This document shows positions 36,670 through 46,678 of a stretch of DNA of 64,000 bases, piece after piece. This stretch comes from an alpha proteobacterium IMCC14465 (GTDB taxonomy: Bacteria > Pseudomonadota > Alphaproteobacteria > RS24), in the NCBI GenBank assembly GCA_000293845.2, contig ALYF01000001.1, forward strand, positions 1-64,000, read 5' to 3'. Numbering within the stretch: position 1 is the stretch's first letter; each line of letters opens with the position of its first letter. The notes under the pieces were generated by a model, which was not told the origin of the DNA, did not search any database, and was given only the letters and a program-made list of their open reading frames with translations. Position numbers and translations under genes: made by a program.

Positions 36670-37836
36670 TTAGTTTAAACAATCCAAAATCTGTCTGGCT
36701 GTTTCCGAACTTGGATCGCCGGCTTCCGGCATCATGATATCATTGAGCGTTTTAAAAGCCTCAATCTGATGTAGTCGCGCACTACTTGTTTCATCAAGTA
36801 ATGGTGCCAATGCAACTGACAGGTTTTCAGCTGCACATCGTTTAAGAAGAAATTCAGGAATAATCGGCGCGTCCAATATAAGATTAGGGATAACAACTGA
36901 AGGCGCTTTAGCTCTTCTCATGGCAAGATAGCCCATCCAGCGTTCAATATCATATCCTATGACAGTCGGCACACCAGCCAAGGCCAGTTCAAGAGACACC
37001 GTACCCGAAGCGGCAAGTGCAGCCGTCGCGCTCCCAAAAAGACCCAGCTTATCTTCTTCACCATCAATTAGAGTAATGTGAAACTTCTCAACAATGCTTG
37101 GTTTATGATTTAACGCGCTTTCAATTTTATCTCGCACATGCGGGACCGCAGGAATAAACACGCGGAGTTTTTCTTCATTTTTCAGTAGCTGAAGTGTCTC
37201 CAAAAAAGGGGCGCTATGCCGATTGACCTCACTTAAACGGCTTCCCGGCAAGACAGCTAAAACACGCTCATCCTTAGCGATATTGTATTTCTTTTTAAAC
37301 TTACTTACATGCGCCTTTGAAGGAAGGTTCGTAACAGCAGGATGACCGACATATCGGCATTCAGGCCCATCCAGTTTTTTAAAAACACGAGGTTCAAACG
37401 GTAGCAGCCCCAAGATAAGGTTATAATAAGGCTTGATGGCCTTGGCCCGCTCTTGCCGCCAACCCCACACAGTCGGCGCACCATATTTAATCATGTTTAT
37501 ATCGGGACGTTGACTGCGAACCCGTTTCGCAACGCGAATTGCAAATTCCGGGCTATCAATAAAAACAACGGCATCTGTATCAGATTTGAGAATTGCGGCG
37601 GCAGTTTCTTCAATCCGACGATTAATCAATTTAATCCGCGGGAGAATCTGAAACACCCCCATTACAGCAATATCTTCCATAGGAAAAATAGAATTGAGAC
37701 CCGCCTTTGTCATCTCAACCCCGCCAACCCCAGAGAAAATAATATTAGGAATTTCTTGCTTAAGAGCAGCCATTAATCTGGCGCCGAGAAGATCACCAGA
37801 AGTTTCACCCGCAATAATCGTTAGCTGTAAACCCAT
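36670..37836 (-). CDS. lpxB: Lipid-A-disaccharide synthase
   Basis: Membrane-associated GT19 glycosyltransferase joining UDP-2,3-diacylglucosamine and lipid X. 388 residues. Seen: IIAGETSGDLLGARLMAAL, FSGVGGVEMTKAG, VFIDSPEFAIRVAKRV, YVGHPAVTNLP, VLPGSRLSEVNRH and ASGTVSLELALAGVPTVIGYD. Last gene of the leftward skp-lpxD-lpxA-lpxI-lpxB block; overlaps the lpxI stop by one base. Confidence 0.97.
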   Translation of the reverse strand: MGLQLTIIAGETSGDLLGARLMAALKQEIPNIIFSGVGGVEMTKAGLNSIFPMEDIAVMGVFQILPRIKLINRRIEETAAAILKSDTDAVVFIDSPEFAIRVAKRVRSQRPDINMIKYGAPTVWGWRQERAKAIKPYYNLILGLLPFEPRVFKKLDGPECRYVGHPAVTNLPSKAHVSKFKKKYNIAKDERVLAVLPGSRLSEVNRHSAPFLETLQLLKNEEKLRVFIPAVPHVRDKIESALNHKPSIVEKFHITLIDGEEDKLGLFGSATAALAASGTVSLELALAGVPTVIGYDIERWMGYLAMRRAKAPSVVIPNLILDAPIIPEFLLKRCAAENLSVALAPLLDETSSARLHQIEAFKTLNDIMMPEAGDPSSETARQILDCLN

Positions 37837-38681
37837 TAGGACTCTAAACCGATTAAGAAAACACCCAACTCATTCGCCCGCTTAATACATGCGTCAATAT
37901 CCACCAATTGCGTTTCTTCCCTGGCAAAGGCGATGCCGGCAAGACCAGCGAAAGATGCATTTTCAACAGTTGAAAGGCCTATAGTCGGCATATCTATGCG
38001 GCGATCTTGACCTGGCTTGGGTAGCTTAACCAAAACGCCTGCACGCTTATTCACACTTCCTCGTAAACTATGAGGTAGATTTGCGACACGCCCAAGCATT
38101 TCATCAGTTCCTTCAGGCCCCTCAATGGCGAGAACCTGTCCACGGCAAACGACACAACATTGACCAATATCCAAACGACCTATTGCTTCGGTAACAACAC
38201 GCCCTGTTTTAATGTCAGCCTCATTCATTTTAGAAGGCTTGGACTTAGAAAGAACACCTGATGGCGCGATAATATCAGTTAAAAATTCTCGCGCCTCATG
38301 AATGGTCACGCCGTGCTCTTCAAAAACACCTAGGAGGATCCGTAAAACTGCGTCATCACCAATACCACTGCGTTGCGCCTTTAATGCAGCGCGAGCAAGA
38401 AATTTCATTGTTTGCAAATCGGGCACAAAACTAAAAAGATTAGGCCTTGTCACGCCACCAATAATCACAACGTCTTTACATTTATATCTTTTAAGAGCTT
38501 TAAGTACCTGACTGACTCTCAGTAAGTGAAATTTACTATCAGTTCTAAGGTTTTGATCACAGGCGCCTATAATGCCGAAGACACAGACTTCATAACCTTG
38601 ATTGCGCGCAGCCTCAGCCACCAACCCTGGTAAAACACCTGCCCCGGCTATGACACCCAATCTTTTAGCGGTGCTTAACAT
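37836..38681 (-). CDS. lpxI: UDP-2,3-diacylglucosamine pyrophosphatase LpxI
   Basis: 281-residue DUF1009-family protein, the alphaproteobacterial replacement for LpxH, hydrolysing UDP-2,3-diacyl-GlcN to lipid X and UMP. Seen: LGVIAGAGVLPGLVAEAARNQGYEV, the VVIIGGVTRPN domain linker region, IGDDAVLRILLGVFEEHG, GQCCVVCRGQVLAIEGPEGTDEML and the C-terminal KRANELGVFLIGL. Located between lpxA (20-bp gap) and lpxB, its standard place. Confidence 0.95.
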   Translation of the reverse strand: MLSTAKRLGVIAGAGVLPGLVAEAARNQGYEVCVFGIIGACDQNLRTDSKFHLLRVSQVLKALKRYKCKDVVIIGGVTRPNLFSFVPDLQTMKFLARAALKAQRSGIGDDAVLRILLGVFEEHGVTIHEAREFLTDIIAPSGVLSKSKPSKMNEADIKTGRVVTEAIGRLDIGQCCVVCRGQVLAIEGPEGTDEMLGRVANLPHSLRGSVNKRAGVLVKLPKPGQDRRIDMPTIGLSTVENASFAGLAGIAFAREETQLVDIDACIKRANELGVFLIGLES

Positions 38682-38701
38682 GAATATTCACTTATAAATT
38701 T

Positions 38702-39499
38702 TTAGTTTTGCTGTGGCAAACATATGCCTCGCTTGTCGATAGATTTAATGAAATTTATTAAATCGTCAACCAGTGGCGTTCCACCAAACTGTTCTTCTGC
38801 TTGTTGCACACGCGCTGTAAAAAAATCTGCATCAGATGATGATTGTATTAATTTATAGGCGTTTCTTAAATCATGAATATCTTCACGTTTAAAATTTGCA
38901 CGTTTAAGACCAACAAGATTTAACCCAGAAAGAATTGCTCTATCGCCAAGCACTGTGCCAAAGGGGATAACATTACCAGTAACCATTGAACCGGCGCCAA
39001 TAAATGAATATTTTCCGGCTTTGCAAAATTGATGAATAGCACTATGGCCACCAAATATAACATTATTTGCAACCTCAACATGCCCACCAAGAGTTGAATA
39101 ATTCGCCATAACGACATTATCTTCAATCAAGCAGTCATGCGCAATATGAGTGCCAATCATAAATAAGCAGTTATTACCCACGCGGGTCAGTCCACCTCCA
39201 CCCTCAGTACCAGGATTGATAGTAACAGCTTCACGAATACGATTATGATCACCAATCTCAAGATAGCTTAGCTCATTATTAAACTTTAAATCTTGGGGTT
39301 TATGTCCAATAGAAGCATATGGGAAAATCTCATTTCCAACACCAATCGTTGTATATCCTGCAACACTTACATGAGAATGCAAAACTGTGTTGTCACCAAT
39401 TTTAACATTTGGGCCAACAACACAAAAAGGGCCTATTTGAACGCCCTCACCAATTTCTGCAGATTTATCCACCACTGAAGTCGGATGTATAATACTCAT
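38702..39499 (-). CDS. lpxA: UDP-N-acetylglucosamine acyltransferase
   Basis: First step of lipid A synthesis. 265 residues. Left-handed beta-helix of hexapeptide repeats across ~1-190 (IGEGVQIGPFCVVGPNVKIG), with the catalytic-His segment LFMIGTHIAHDCLIEDNVVM and GGHSAIHQFCKAGKYSFIGAGSMV, and the C-terminal helical GLNLVGLKRANFKREDI. A 70-bp gap separates it from lpxD. The fabZ gene that normally sits there in proteobacteria is absent. Confidence 0.97.
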   Translation of the reverse strand: MSIIHPTSVVDKSAEIGEGVQIGPFCVVGPNVKIGDNTVLHSHVSVAGYTTIGVGNEIFPYASIGHKPQDLKFNNELSYLEIGDHNRIREAVTINPGTEGGGGLTRVGNNCLFMIGTHIAHDCLIEDNVVMANYSTLGGHVEVANNVIFGGHSAIHQFCKAGKYSFIGAGSMVTGNVIPFGTVLGDRAILSGLNLVGLKRANFKREDIHDLRNAYKLIQSSSDADFFTARVQQAEEQFGGTPLVDDLINFIKSIDKRGICLPQQN

Positions 39500-39569
39500 G
39501 TTACGATTACCTTTATCAGAGATTGGAAGGTATATTGCGTTAGATTCTATGCTGTGAAAACAAATTATT

Positions 39570-40610
39570 TCACTTACTTTTCATTGGCTTCCGGATTTTA
39601 AGCAATCTACTCAATAAAGCTATCTCCTTGCGCCACTCAGATGCAGCTTGCGCAGGATAACCCGCAACTTCCTGACCCGCGGGAACATTTTTAACAACTG
39701 TTGAAGCACCAAGAATACGCGCCCCTTTACCAACATGTATATGCCCGTTAAATGCTACCTGACCGCCGCACATAACATAATCCTCAATAATTGAGCTTCC
39801 GGCAAAACCAACCTGTCCCGCAATCAAGCAATGCCGACCAATCCTTACATTATGACCAACATGTACCTGATTATCGAGTTTTGTTCCCTCACCGATAACC
39901 GTGTCTTCAAGTGTTCCACGATCAATATCACTTCCCGCGCCGATATTGACATCGCTTTGAATAATCACCCGGCCAAGTTGAGGAATTTTAACATGGCCAG
40001 ATAAATCCGGGGCATACCCAAAACCATCCTGCCCAATAGACACATTCGGGTGAATATGAACATCATCACCAATAAGGGCATATTGAACGACACTATTAGC
40101 CCCGATAACTGACCGACGACCCACGACACAGCCAGGACCGATAACGACATTGGCACCAATCGTCGTTCCATCGCCAATTTCAACCCCTGCACAAATCACG
40201 GTACCATAACCAATATCAACACCATCGCCGATAACAGAATCAGGAGATATTGGTTCTTTCTGAATACCAGCCACCGGCTTGGCAAGCGCCTGCTCAGGGA
40301 AGATTTTTTGCGCCATTAGCGCATAAGATTTATAGGGATTTTCAACATGAAGAATAGCAGACGGGCAATCAGATATATCCACATCTTGCTTAGGAGAAAT
40401 CAATAATGCCCCGGCTTTAGTCGCCGATAAGTCATTTTTGTATTTCGCATCATTGTAAAAAGCGATGTCATGCAGAGCTGCATCCGCCAAGCTTGAGACA
40501 CCATTAATTGAAGCGTCTCCATCCCCATGTTTGATTTCTGCATTCAGAAACCCGGCTAATTCAGCAATCGAAAAATTCCGACCAGGGGGATAGAAACGAC
40601 TATCAACCAT
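39570..40610 (-). CDS. lpxD: UDP-3-O-acylglucosamine N-acyltransferase
   Basis: Third step of lipid A synthesis, adding the N-linked hydroxyacyl chain from ACP. 346 residues. N-terminal uridine-binding domain ~1-110, hexapeptide-repeat helix ~115-300 (SIGQDGFGYAPD, NQVHVGHNVRIGRHCLIAGQVGFAGS with the catalytic His region), and a C-terminal helical extension (ASEWRKEIALLSRLLK). Its ATG is immediately downstream of the skp stop. Confidence 0.97.
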   Translation of the reverse strand: MVDSRFYPPGRNFSIAELAGFLNAEIKHGDGDASINGVSSLADAALHDIAFYNDAKYKNDLSATKAGALLISPKQDVDISDCPSAILHVENPYKSYALMAQKIFPEQALAKPVAGIQKEPISPDSVIGDGVDIGYGTVICAGVEIGDGTTIGANVVIGPGCVVGRRSVIGANSVVQYALIGDDVHIHPNVSIGQDGFGYAPDLSGHVKIPQLGRVIIQSDVNIGAGSDIDRGTLEDTVIGEGTKLDNQVHVGHNVRIGRHCLIAGQVGFAGSSIIEDYVMCGGQVAFNGHIHVGKGARILGASTVVKNVPAGQEVAGYPAQAASEWRKEIALLSRLLKIRKPMKSK

Positions 40611-41150
40611 TTATTTTGCAGGTGCCTCGACCTTCACAGAACTCAGAACACCATCAAGGCGTTTTGTAGCCGTGTCTGTGATATCAACATCAGGGCTACC
40701 GATAAGGACGGCACTGCGCTCGAGAATGGCAATAGCGCCCTTCTCGTTCATGATATCTTTAAGGATTGGGCTGAGACTTTTGAGAATTTCTGCTCTTGCA
40801 GAAGCAAGACCGGCATCAATCTTGCGCAATTCTTGTTGCAACTCCTGATTTTTGGCAATTTCTTCAAGCTTCAACTCATCGGCTTTAGCTTGCAACGCAT
40901 CAGGCGCCATCATTGCCTTCTGGGAGTCGAGTTTCTGAACTTTGTCAGAAAGCTCTTTTTGGGCTTTATCTCTTTGAGACTTGATTGCTTCTTGTTTCTT
41001 TTGAACCTGAGAAATCATGCTCTTACCTGCTTTAGAGTCAGCAAAGAGTTTCTCAATATTCAAAATCAGAACATTAGACTGAGCGAAAGCCTGTTGAGGT
41101 ACACCAAGTAAAAACAGTGCGAACGAAAATATTACGAATTTTTTAAGCAT
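40611..41150 (-). CDS. skp: OmpH/Skp-family periplasmic chaperone
   Basis: 179 residues with a signal peptide (hydrophobic 4-22, cleavage after QQAFA near 24), a beta-strand start (SNVLILNIEKLF), a long coiled-coil (~40-125, rich in Lys/Gln/Glu) and the closing strand IAILERSAVLIGSPDVDITD. Skp trimers hold unfolded outer-membrane proteins for BamA. It sits directly between bamA (11-bp gap) and lpxD, as usual. Confidence 0.9.
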   Translation of the reverse strand: MLKKFVIFSFALFLLGVPQQAFAQSNVLILNIEKLFADSKAGKSMISQVQKKQEAIKSQRDKAQKELSDKVQKLDSQKAMMAPDALQAKADELKLEEIAKNQELQQELRKIDAGLASARAEILKSLSPILKDIMNEKGAIAILERSAVLIGSPDVDITDTATKRLDGVLSSVKVEAPAK

Positions 41151-41161
41151 TAATCCCTCTC

Positions 41162-43453
41162 TTAAAAACGTGTTCCTGCAGTGAAACGGAAAAACTGAGC
41201 ACTATCATAGTCCTCTTCCGCTATGGGTCTGGCCAGATCGAAACGAACGGGGCCAAATGGTGATTTCCAGTTGAAAGTTACACCGTAACTCGCCCGGAAG
41301 GCCAACTCATCACGAACTTCACTGGCGGCAACATCTGTGTCACCAATAACACCAAAATCCGTGAAAATGTAAGTTTTAATTCCAAAATCTTTCGGGATAC
41401 CGAGTGGGACTTTGGTTTCCAATGTGCCGACAAGATACTGCTTGGCACCCAGAACATAATCGGTTGTCAGATCTCGTGGGCCAATACCCGACCTTTTGAA
41501 ACCTCTAATGATTGAACCACCAACGAAGAAATTATCATTATAAGAAACGCCTTCATCCTCATAGTCATAAATATGACCACCGCTTAATTTGGCGTGGAAA
41601 ATCCATTCTTCAAAAAACGGTCTATAGTAATCCGCGACCAGTGTTGTTCTAAGATAGGTCACGTCTCCTAATGGCGTGGCGATGTTCTGAGAAAAAATAA
41701 AATCCCAACCTTCTGTCGGGTCAATCACATCATCACGCTTATCGATTGTATAGCTATAGCCAAGCTGAACTTTTAACTCAGTATATGGTTCAAGATATGC
41801 CCCGAATTGAGGTGTGTAAGCATCATTAATCAGTTCATTCTCAGAGAGGCGAACAAAAACATTCAAGCGTGCATCTTCCGCAACAGGAAACCCGATTGAC
41901 CCACCAAGGCCAGTCTCGGATGTCTCCAGCGCGGCTTCTGTGTCATAATCAGTGGTCGTCCGGAAAACATCGACACTCGTAAACAAATCTCGACTAAGGA
42001 AATAGGGCTCTGCAAAACGTAAGTTCAAAAATGTACGCTGGGAACTCAAAGAAGTTGAAAGGCTCAGCAACTGACCACGACCCAGTAGATTACGTTCCAC
42101 GATAGAAAACTGAGTAGATAAATCTTCAACAGAAGAGTAACCGATACCAAAAGCTAATTCGCCCGTGGATTGCTCTTCAACATCAATATCCAAAATAACT
42201 GAATCTTCATCGTCACCGGGTGTTTCGGTTATTTCAACTTCACCAAAATAATTCAGCGCCTTGATGTTTCTCTCAGATTTATTGAGCAGAGCGCGGTTAA
42301 AGGCATCCCCTTCCCGCAGATACATTTCACGGCGAATAACACGGTCTTGGGTACGCACATTATTGTTCACATTAATGCGTTCAACATAAACACGCGGACC
42401 TTCTTGAATACGGTAAGTAATATTTACAATCAAATCTTTGCGATTCCGGCGCACACGCGGGCGCACATCAGCAAAAGCATACCCCTTAGCCCCAAGCGCC
42501 TCGGTCAAGTCGTCAACAGTATCGTCAACTTTTTGGGAGTTATAGACACGCCCTGATTGATGACGAATAAGCTGCTCCAATTCGCTGATATTCACATCCT
42601 TCAGGCTGGTATCAATAAGAGAGTCACCAAATTGATATCTTTCACCCTCCTCAACATTGAAGGTTACGAAAAATTCTTTACCGTCACGCGTAAGCTCGGC
42701 GAAAGATGAAATCACACGAAAATCTGCATAGCCTTTACTCAGATAGAACCTGCGTAATAAGTCGCTATCATAGGCAATACGATCCGGGTCATATTTGTCA
42801 TTAGAGGACAGGAAGCGCCACCAGCGTGACTCCGATGTCGACACTTCTTCACGCAAACGGTCATCATCAAACCTTTCATTGCCAATGAAATTGATTGAGC
42901 GAACGCGGGTGGTTTCCCCCTCCTCAATCTCAAAAACAACATCCACACGATTTTGTGGTAATTGAATAACTTTAGGCTCAACCTTGGCGGAAAAACGCCC
43001 AGAACGTCGATAGAGTTCAACGAATTTCTCGACATCATTTTGAATTTTGGAGCGTGTATAAACCTGACGCGGGCGCAATGAGGACTCTTCATAGAGGGCA
43101 TCATCATCCAGCTTATCATTTCCCTCGAAAATAACGCGGTTGATAATCGGGTTCTCAACAACTGTGACGACCAGACCCCCGCGCTCACGTCTTATCGTAA
43201 CATCGGCAAAAAGGCCTGAGGCAAACATAGACTTTAACGACTGATCGAGTAATACCGGATCTGCCGTCATGCCAGGTCTTAAAATCATATACGACCGGAC
43301 TGTCTCTGCTTCAACACGTTGGCTGCCTTCAACCTCAATGAACTGAATGCGCAAATCTTCAGTATTTTGTGTGTCTTCTTGAGCCGTCAAAGGCGTTGCC
43401 ATGAGTATCACGGCAAAGAAAGTGATGAAGGCTAAAGGTCTATAATGTATCAT
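41162..43453 (-). CDS. bamA: Outer membrane protein assembly factor BamA
   Basis: 763 residues. Signal peptide 1-~24 (cleaved after PLTA), five POTRA domains (~30-420; e.g. IQFIEVEGSQRVEAETVRSY, GGLVVTVVENPIINRVIFEG, RVRSINFIGNERFDD), and a C-terminal 16-stranded barrel ending in FRFTAGTRF, an outer-membrane insertion signal with terminal Phe. The conserved loop-6 VRGF-type motif appears as IIRGFKRSGIGPRD. BamA folds and inserts outer-membrane proteins. It lies between rseP (12-bp gap) and skp. Confidence 0.97.
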   Translation of the reverse strand: MIHYRPLAFITFFAVILMATPLTAQEDTQNTEDLRIQFIEVEGSQRVEAETVRSYMILRPGMTADPVLLDQSLKSMFASGLFADVTIRRERGGLVVTVVENPIINRVIFEGNDKLDDDALYEESSLRPRQVYTRSKIQNDVEKFVELYRRSGRFSAKVEPKVIQLPQNRVDVVFEIEEGETTRVRSINFIGNERFDDDRLREEVSTSESRWWRFLSSNDKYDPDRIAYDSDLLRRFYLSKGYADFRVISSFAELTRDGKEFFVTFNVEEGERYQFGDSLIDTSLKDVNISELEQLIRHQSGRVYNSQKVDDTVDDLTEALGAKGYAFADVRPRVRRNRKDLIVNITYRIQEGPRVYVERINVNNNVRTQDRVIRREMYLREGDAFNRALLNKSERNIKALNYFGEVEITETPGDDEDSVILDIDVEEQSTGELAFGIGYSSVEDLSTQFSIVERNLLGRGQLLSLSTSLSSQRTFLNLRFAEPYFLSRDLFTSVDVFRTTTDYDTEAALETSETGLGGSIGFPVAEDARLNVFVRLSENELINDAYTPQFGAYLEPYTELKVQLGYSYTIDKRDDVIDPTEGWDFIFSQNIATPLGDVTYLRTTLVADYYRPFFEEWIFHAKLSGGHIYDYEDEGVSYNDNFFVGGSIIRGFKRSGIGPRDLTTDYVLGAKQYLVGTLETKVPLGIPKDFGIKTYIFTDFGVIGDTDVAASEVRDELAFRASYGVTFNWKSPFGPVRFDLARPIAEEDYDSAQFFRFTAGTRF

Positions 43454-43465
43454 ATTGTTATGGCC

Positions 43466-44608
43466 TCAATTAAACAGGCTTATTTTGGAAACATCATTCC
43501 ACGTCACGAAAACGAAGAGCATAATGACTATGGCAAGGCCGGCACGCATTCCGTATTCCTGAACTTTTTCAGGCATCGGTTTGCCAATAACGGCTTCATA
43601 GGAATAGAACAACAAATGCCCACCATCAAGCATTGGAATCGGAAACAAGTTAATCAGTCCGATACTCACGGAAATAAGCGCAATCCAATTAAAAATCGCA
43701 ACCCAGCCGAGAGAGGCCATCTGCCCTGATATTTGGGCAATTTTAACCGGTCCGCCAAGGGCATCAGCACTTTCACGACCAGAAATAATACCGCCAAGCG
43801 ACCTGAAAGTTTGCGTGATGATAAAAGTGGTTTCCGACACACCTTTACCAATTGCCGTAATCGGATCGTAATAAACCTTACTTACGCGCGTTTGGTCTGG
43901 TCGGCTGGTAATACCGAGACGCCCAAGGCGGTATCGGTTACCAAAATTATCAACATCCTCGACCAATTCAGGACGTGCAATCAGCTCTATCTCCATGCCA
44001 CCACGATTAACAACAAACACCAAATCGCGCTCAGGGTTCACAGATACGGTGCGCGCAACATCGTTGAAGCTTTCAACCGCAGTCCCGTCAATGGAAAGGA
44101 TGAGGTCGCCAGGAATAAAACCCGCCTGTTCAGCCGCGCTGTTCTCGCCAATAGTGTCGACAATCGGCAGAGAAATTTGCTTACCAACAAAAGTGAAAAG
44201 ACAGGCATAAATGACAATGGCAAGAATGAAATTAGCCACAGGCCCCGCCGCCACAACTGCCGAGCGTTGCCATAGCGGTTTAAAATGGAAAACATCTTTT
44301 TGATCGTCTTCAGTAAGTTCTTTTAGTTTTTCGCTGTCAGGACTACTGGCAGCGTCTTCATCACCATAGAACTTTACATACCCCCCGAGTGGGAGGAGCC
44401 CGATTTTCCATTGCGTGCCTTTTTTGTCCATCCATGAGTAGAGTGTCTTGCCAAAACCTACAGAAAAGGTTTCAACCCGCACACCACATCTTCTAGCAAC
44501 CCAGAAATGTCCCAATTCGTGGAAGAAAACCACAATCATAATGACAAAAAGAAAGGGAACAATAACTCCAAATACGGCGTTAAAGATAATATCCAAAACA
44601 GTCTCCAT
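43466..44608 (-). CDS. rseP: Site-2 zinc metalloprotease RseP
   Basis: Intramembrane protease cleaving anti-sigma factors and signal-peptide remnants. 380 residues. HELGH zinc motif in the first membrane segment (VVFFHELGHFWVARRCGV, ~28-45), a PDZ domain ~125-215 (AAEQAGFIPGDLILSIDG), the third zinc ligand region INLFPIPMLDGGHL, and four membrane spans. It follows dxr by 68 bp in the conserved uppS-cdsA-dxr-rseP-bamA order. Confidence 0.96.
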   Translation of the reverse strand: METVLDIIFNAVFGVIVPFLFVIMIVVFFHELGHFWVARRCGVRVETFSVGFGKTLYSWMDKKGTQWKIGLLPLGGYVKFYGDEDAASSPDSEKLKELTEDDQKDVFHFKPLWQRSAVVAAGPVANFILAIVIYACLFTFVGKQISLPIVDTIGENSAAEQAGFIPGDLILSIDGTAVESFNDVARTVSVNPERDLVFVVNRGGMEIELIARPELVEDVDNFGNRYRLGRLGITSRPDQTRVSKVYYDPITAIGKGVSETTFIITQTFRSLGGIISGRESADALGGPVKIAQISGQMASLGWVAIFNWIALISVSIGLINLFPIPMLDGGHLLFYSYEAVIGKPMPEKVQEYGMRAGLAIVIMLFVFVTWNDVSKISLFN

Positions 44609-44676
44609 TAATCGGCAACAATGAATGCATTTATTAACATGGTTTTAGCATCCGTGTTTGTTTTTTTTACTCATTT

Positions 44677-45828
44677 TTACAGTGGGATACTGTCTAAAGC
44701 TTGGCGTCTGGCTGCCTCATTAATGGCAAAAACATCCTCTAAATCAGAAATATCAGCATCCATCATTTTACTCATCGTCACCTGAATAAGATTTGCAATA
44801 TCCATAAAGCCAATTTGCGCTTTGCGGAAGGCTTCAACAGCGACTTCATTTGCCGCATTCATCACCGTCGGCATACCCCGCCCCGCATGCATCGCTTCAT
44901 AAGCAAGCTCAAGACAGGGATAGCGATTGAAATCGGGAGCAAGAAAACTCAACTCACCCTCTGCCGCGAGGTCAAGCCCGGCAATATCCGCATTCAGGCG
45001 TTCAGGCCAGCCCATACAATACGCTATAGGGATTTGCATGTCAGGCGTCCCCATATGCGCCATAACCGACCCATCATGCATGGTCAGCAACCCATGCATA
45101 ATAGACTGAGGATGTATCAAAACTTTAAGCTTATCCGCTGGCACCGAAAACAGATGCTGCGCTTCAATGAGCTCGAGCCCTTTATTTAGCATGGTTGCGG
45201 AATCAATAGATATCTTCTCACCCATCGGCCAGACAGGATGTTTTATTGCCATTTCCGGCGTCACCTCACCAATTTTATCCAATGGCATGTTTAAAAAAGG
45301 CCCGCCCGAGGCTGTCAGCGTCAGATGCCTGACATCATCAATTGATTTCGCAACAAGCAACTGGTGCAACGCATTATGCTCAGAATCGACAGGCAACACA
45401 GTCGTGTTGTGCTTGGCGGCAATATCCATAAAAACTGAACCAGCCGCCACCAGACATTCTTTATTAGCGAGCATAACGATTGGACAGTTTTCCAGAGCGG
45501 TCAAGGTCGGTCTTAAGCCGGAAAATCCGGTGATTGCGGCCATGACGCGATCAGCCGGATAAGCCGCCGCCGCCAGCACCCCCGCCTCACCACAGGCTGT
45601 TTCTATATCCAGCCCCGCTACCGCCATTTTAAAAGCATCGTAAGATGCTGCATCGGCAATCGCGGCAAAACTTGGTTTAAAGCGATGACAAATTTCAGCG
45701 AGAAGCTCGACATTATGACCTGCCGTCACAGCAGAAACACTAAATTCGGTCGGATGAGAAGCAATGACCTGAAGGGTGCTGTCACCTATAGACCCTGTCG
45801 CGCCCAAAATTGAAATCTTCTGTACCAT
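44677..45828 (-). CDS. dxr: 1-deoxy-D-xylulose 5-phosphate reductoisomerase
   Basis: First committed step of the MEP pathway, using NADPH and a divalent metal. 383 residues. Seen: ISILGATGSIGDSTLQVIASHP (NADPH loop), LANKECLVAAG, PVDSEHNALHQLL with the metal ligands, LTASGGPFLN, MGEKISIDSATMLNKGLELIEA and HPQSIMHGLL. It lies 4 bp after cdsA. With ispDF at 13149-14330 it supplies the isoprenoid precursor used by uppS nearby. Confidence 0.97.
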   Translation of the reverse strand: MVQKISILGATGSIGDSTLQVIASHPTEFSVSAVTAGHNVELLAEICHRFKPSFAAIADAASYDAFKMAVAGLDIETACGEAGVLAAAAYPADRVMAAITGFSGLRPTLTALENCPIVMLANKECLVAAGSVFMDIAAKHNTTVLPVDSEHNALHQLLVAKSIDDVRHLTLTASGGPFLNMPLDKIGEVTPEMAIKHPVWPMGEKISIDSATMLNKGLELIEAQHLFSVPADKLKVLIHPQSIMHGLLTMHDGSVMAHMGTPDMQIPIAYCMGWPERLNADIAGLDLAAEGELSFLAPDFNRYPCLELAYEAMHAGRGMPTVMNAANEVAVEAFRKAQIGFMDIANLIQVTMSKMMDADISDLEDVFAINEAARRQALDSIPL

Positions 45829-45832
45829 ATGC

Positions 45833-46678
45833 TTACCAGACCAGAACAGCGCTCGCTGTCATCCCTTTGTCATAACTTCTTACAATCAGCAGAATGAAAA
45901 CAGCAATCGCAGCAGCAAGCATGCCATCCATTCTATCCAGCATACCGCCATGGCCGGGAAGAATGCCGCCAGAGTCTTTAACGTTATATTTCCGCTTCAG
46001 AGACGACTCGAATAAATCGCCAATTTGAGAAATCACCGCCAAGAAAGCACTAAAAATAACCAGAAAAGTTAACGACGATGCATGGATGAAAAAACTCACA
46101 GCCCCCCCGATAATAACTGCGCCCAAAACACCGCCCAAAAGCCCTGCCCACGTTTTATTGGGGGAAATAACCGGCGCTAATTTTGGACCACCAATGGTTT
46201 TACCAAAAACATAGGCCATCACATCCGTCGCCCAAACGGCCCAAAAAATATAGAAGACCAGCAAAAAACCACCATCTATATTTCGAAGAAGAACGAGTGA
46301 CAGTGCCGCCGCGCCAATATAGGCAAACCCTCCGCTCACGAGAGACAGCTTCATTCCCAATAAAAGGGATAAGCCTAGAGAGATTAAAATACCAAAGCCA
46401 TAAAAGGCCAATCCCGTGCCAAATCCGTCATGACCTGCTAGAGCAAGTAGGAAAATCATTCCGCTCAATAAAATTTGAGCCAGCCTGTCCTCTTTAGAAA
46501 TGATGTTAATCCACTCAATCCCCATAATCACACAGGTAATGGCAACTAAAATGGCAAACGGCAAACCGCCCTGCCATAAAATAATCAAGATGACAGGCAA
46601 TCCCAAAATGGCTGTGATAAATCGCGACTTAAGGCTACCACTCACTGGCTCATCAGGCTGAGCGGCTTGTTGACTCAT
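45833..46678 (-). CDS. cdsA: Phosphatidate cytidylyltransferase
   Basis: Makes CDP-diacylglycerol, the phospholipid precursor. 281 residues, about eight membrane spans. The CdsA signature is at the C-terminus: FESSLKRKYNVKDSGGILPG followed by HGGMLDRMDG. The middle has WATDVMAYVFGKTIGGPKLAPVISPNKTWAG. Its ATG overlaps the uppS stop by 4 bp. Confidence 0.96.
   Translation of the reverse strand: MSQQAAQPDEPVSGSLKSRFITAILGLPVILIILWQGGLPFAILVAITCVIMGIEWINIISKEDRLAQILLSGMIFLLALAGHDGFGTGLAFYGFGILISLGLSLLLGMKLSLVSGGFAYIGAAALSLVLLRNIDGGFLLVFYIFWAVWATDVMAYVFGKTIGGPKLAPVISPNKTWAGLLGGVLGAVIIGGAVSFFIHASSLTFLVIFSAFLAVISQIGDLFESSLKRKYNVKDSGGILPGHGGMLDRMDGMLAAAIAVFILLIVRSYDKGMTASAVLVW

Noticed and set aside
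39500-39569. Degraded fabZ remnant between lpxD and lpxA
   Set aside because: The 70 bp contain no FabZ-like codons or motif; the gene is absent, not a pseudogene.
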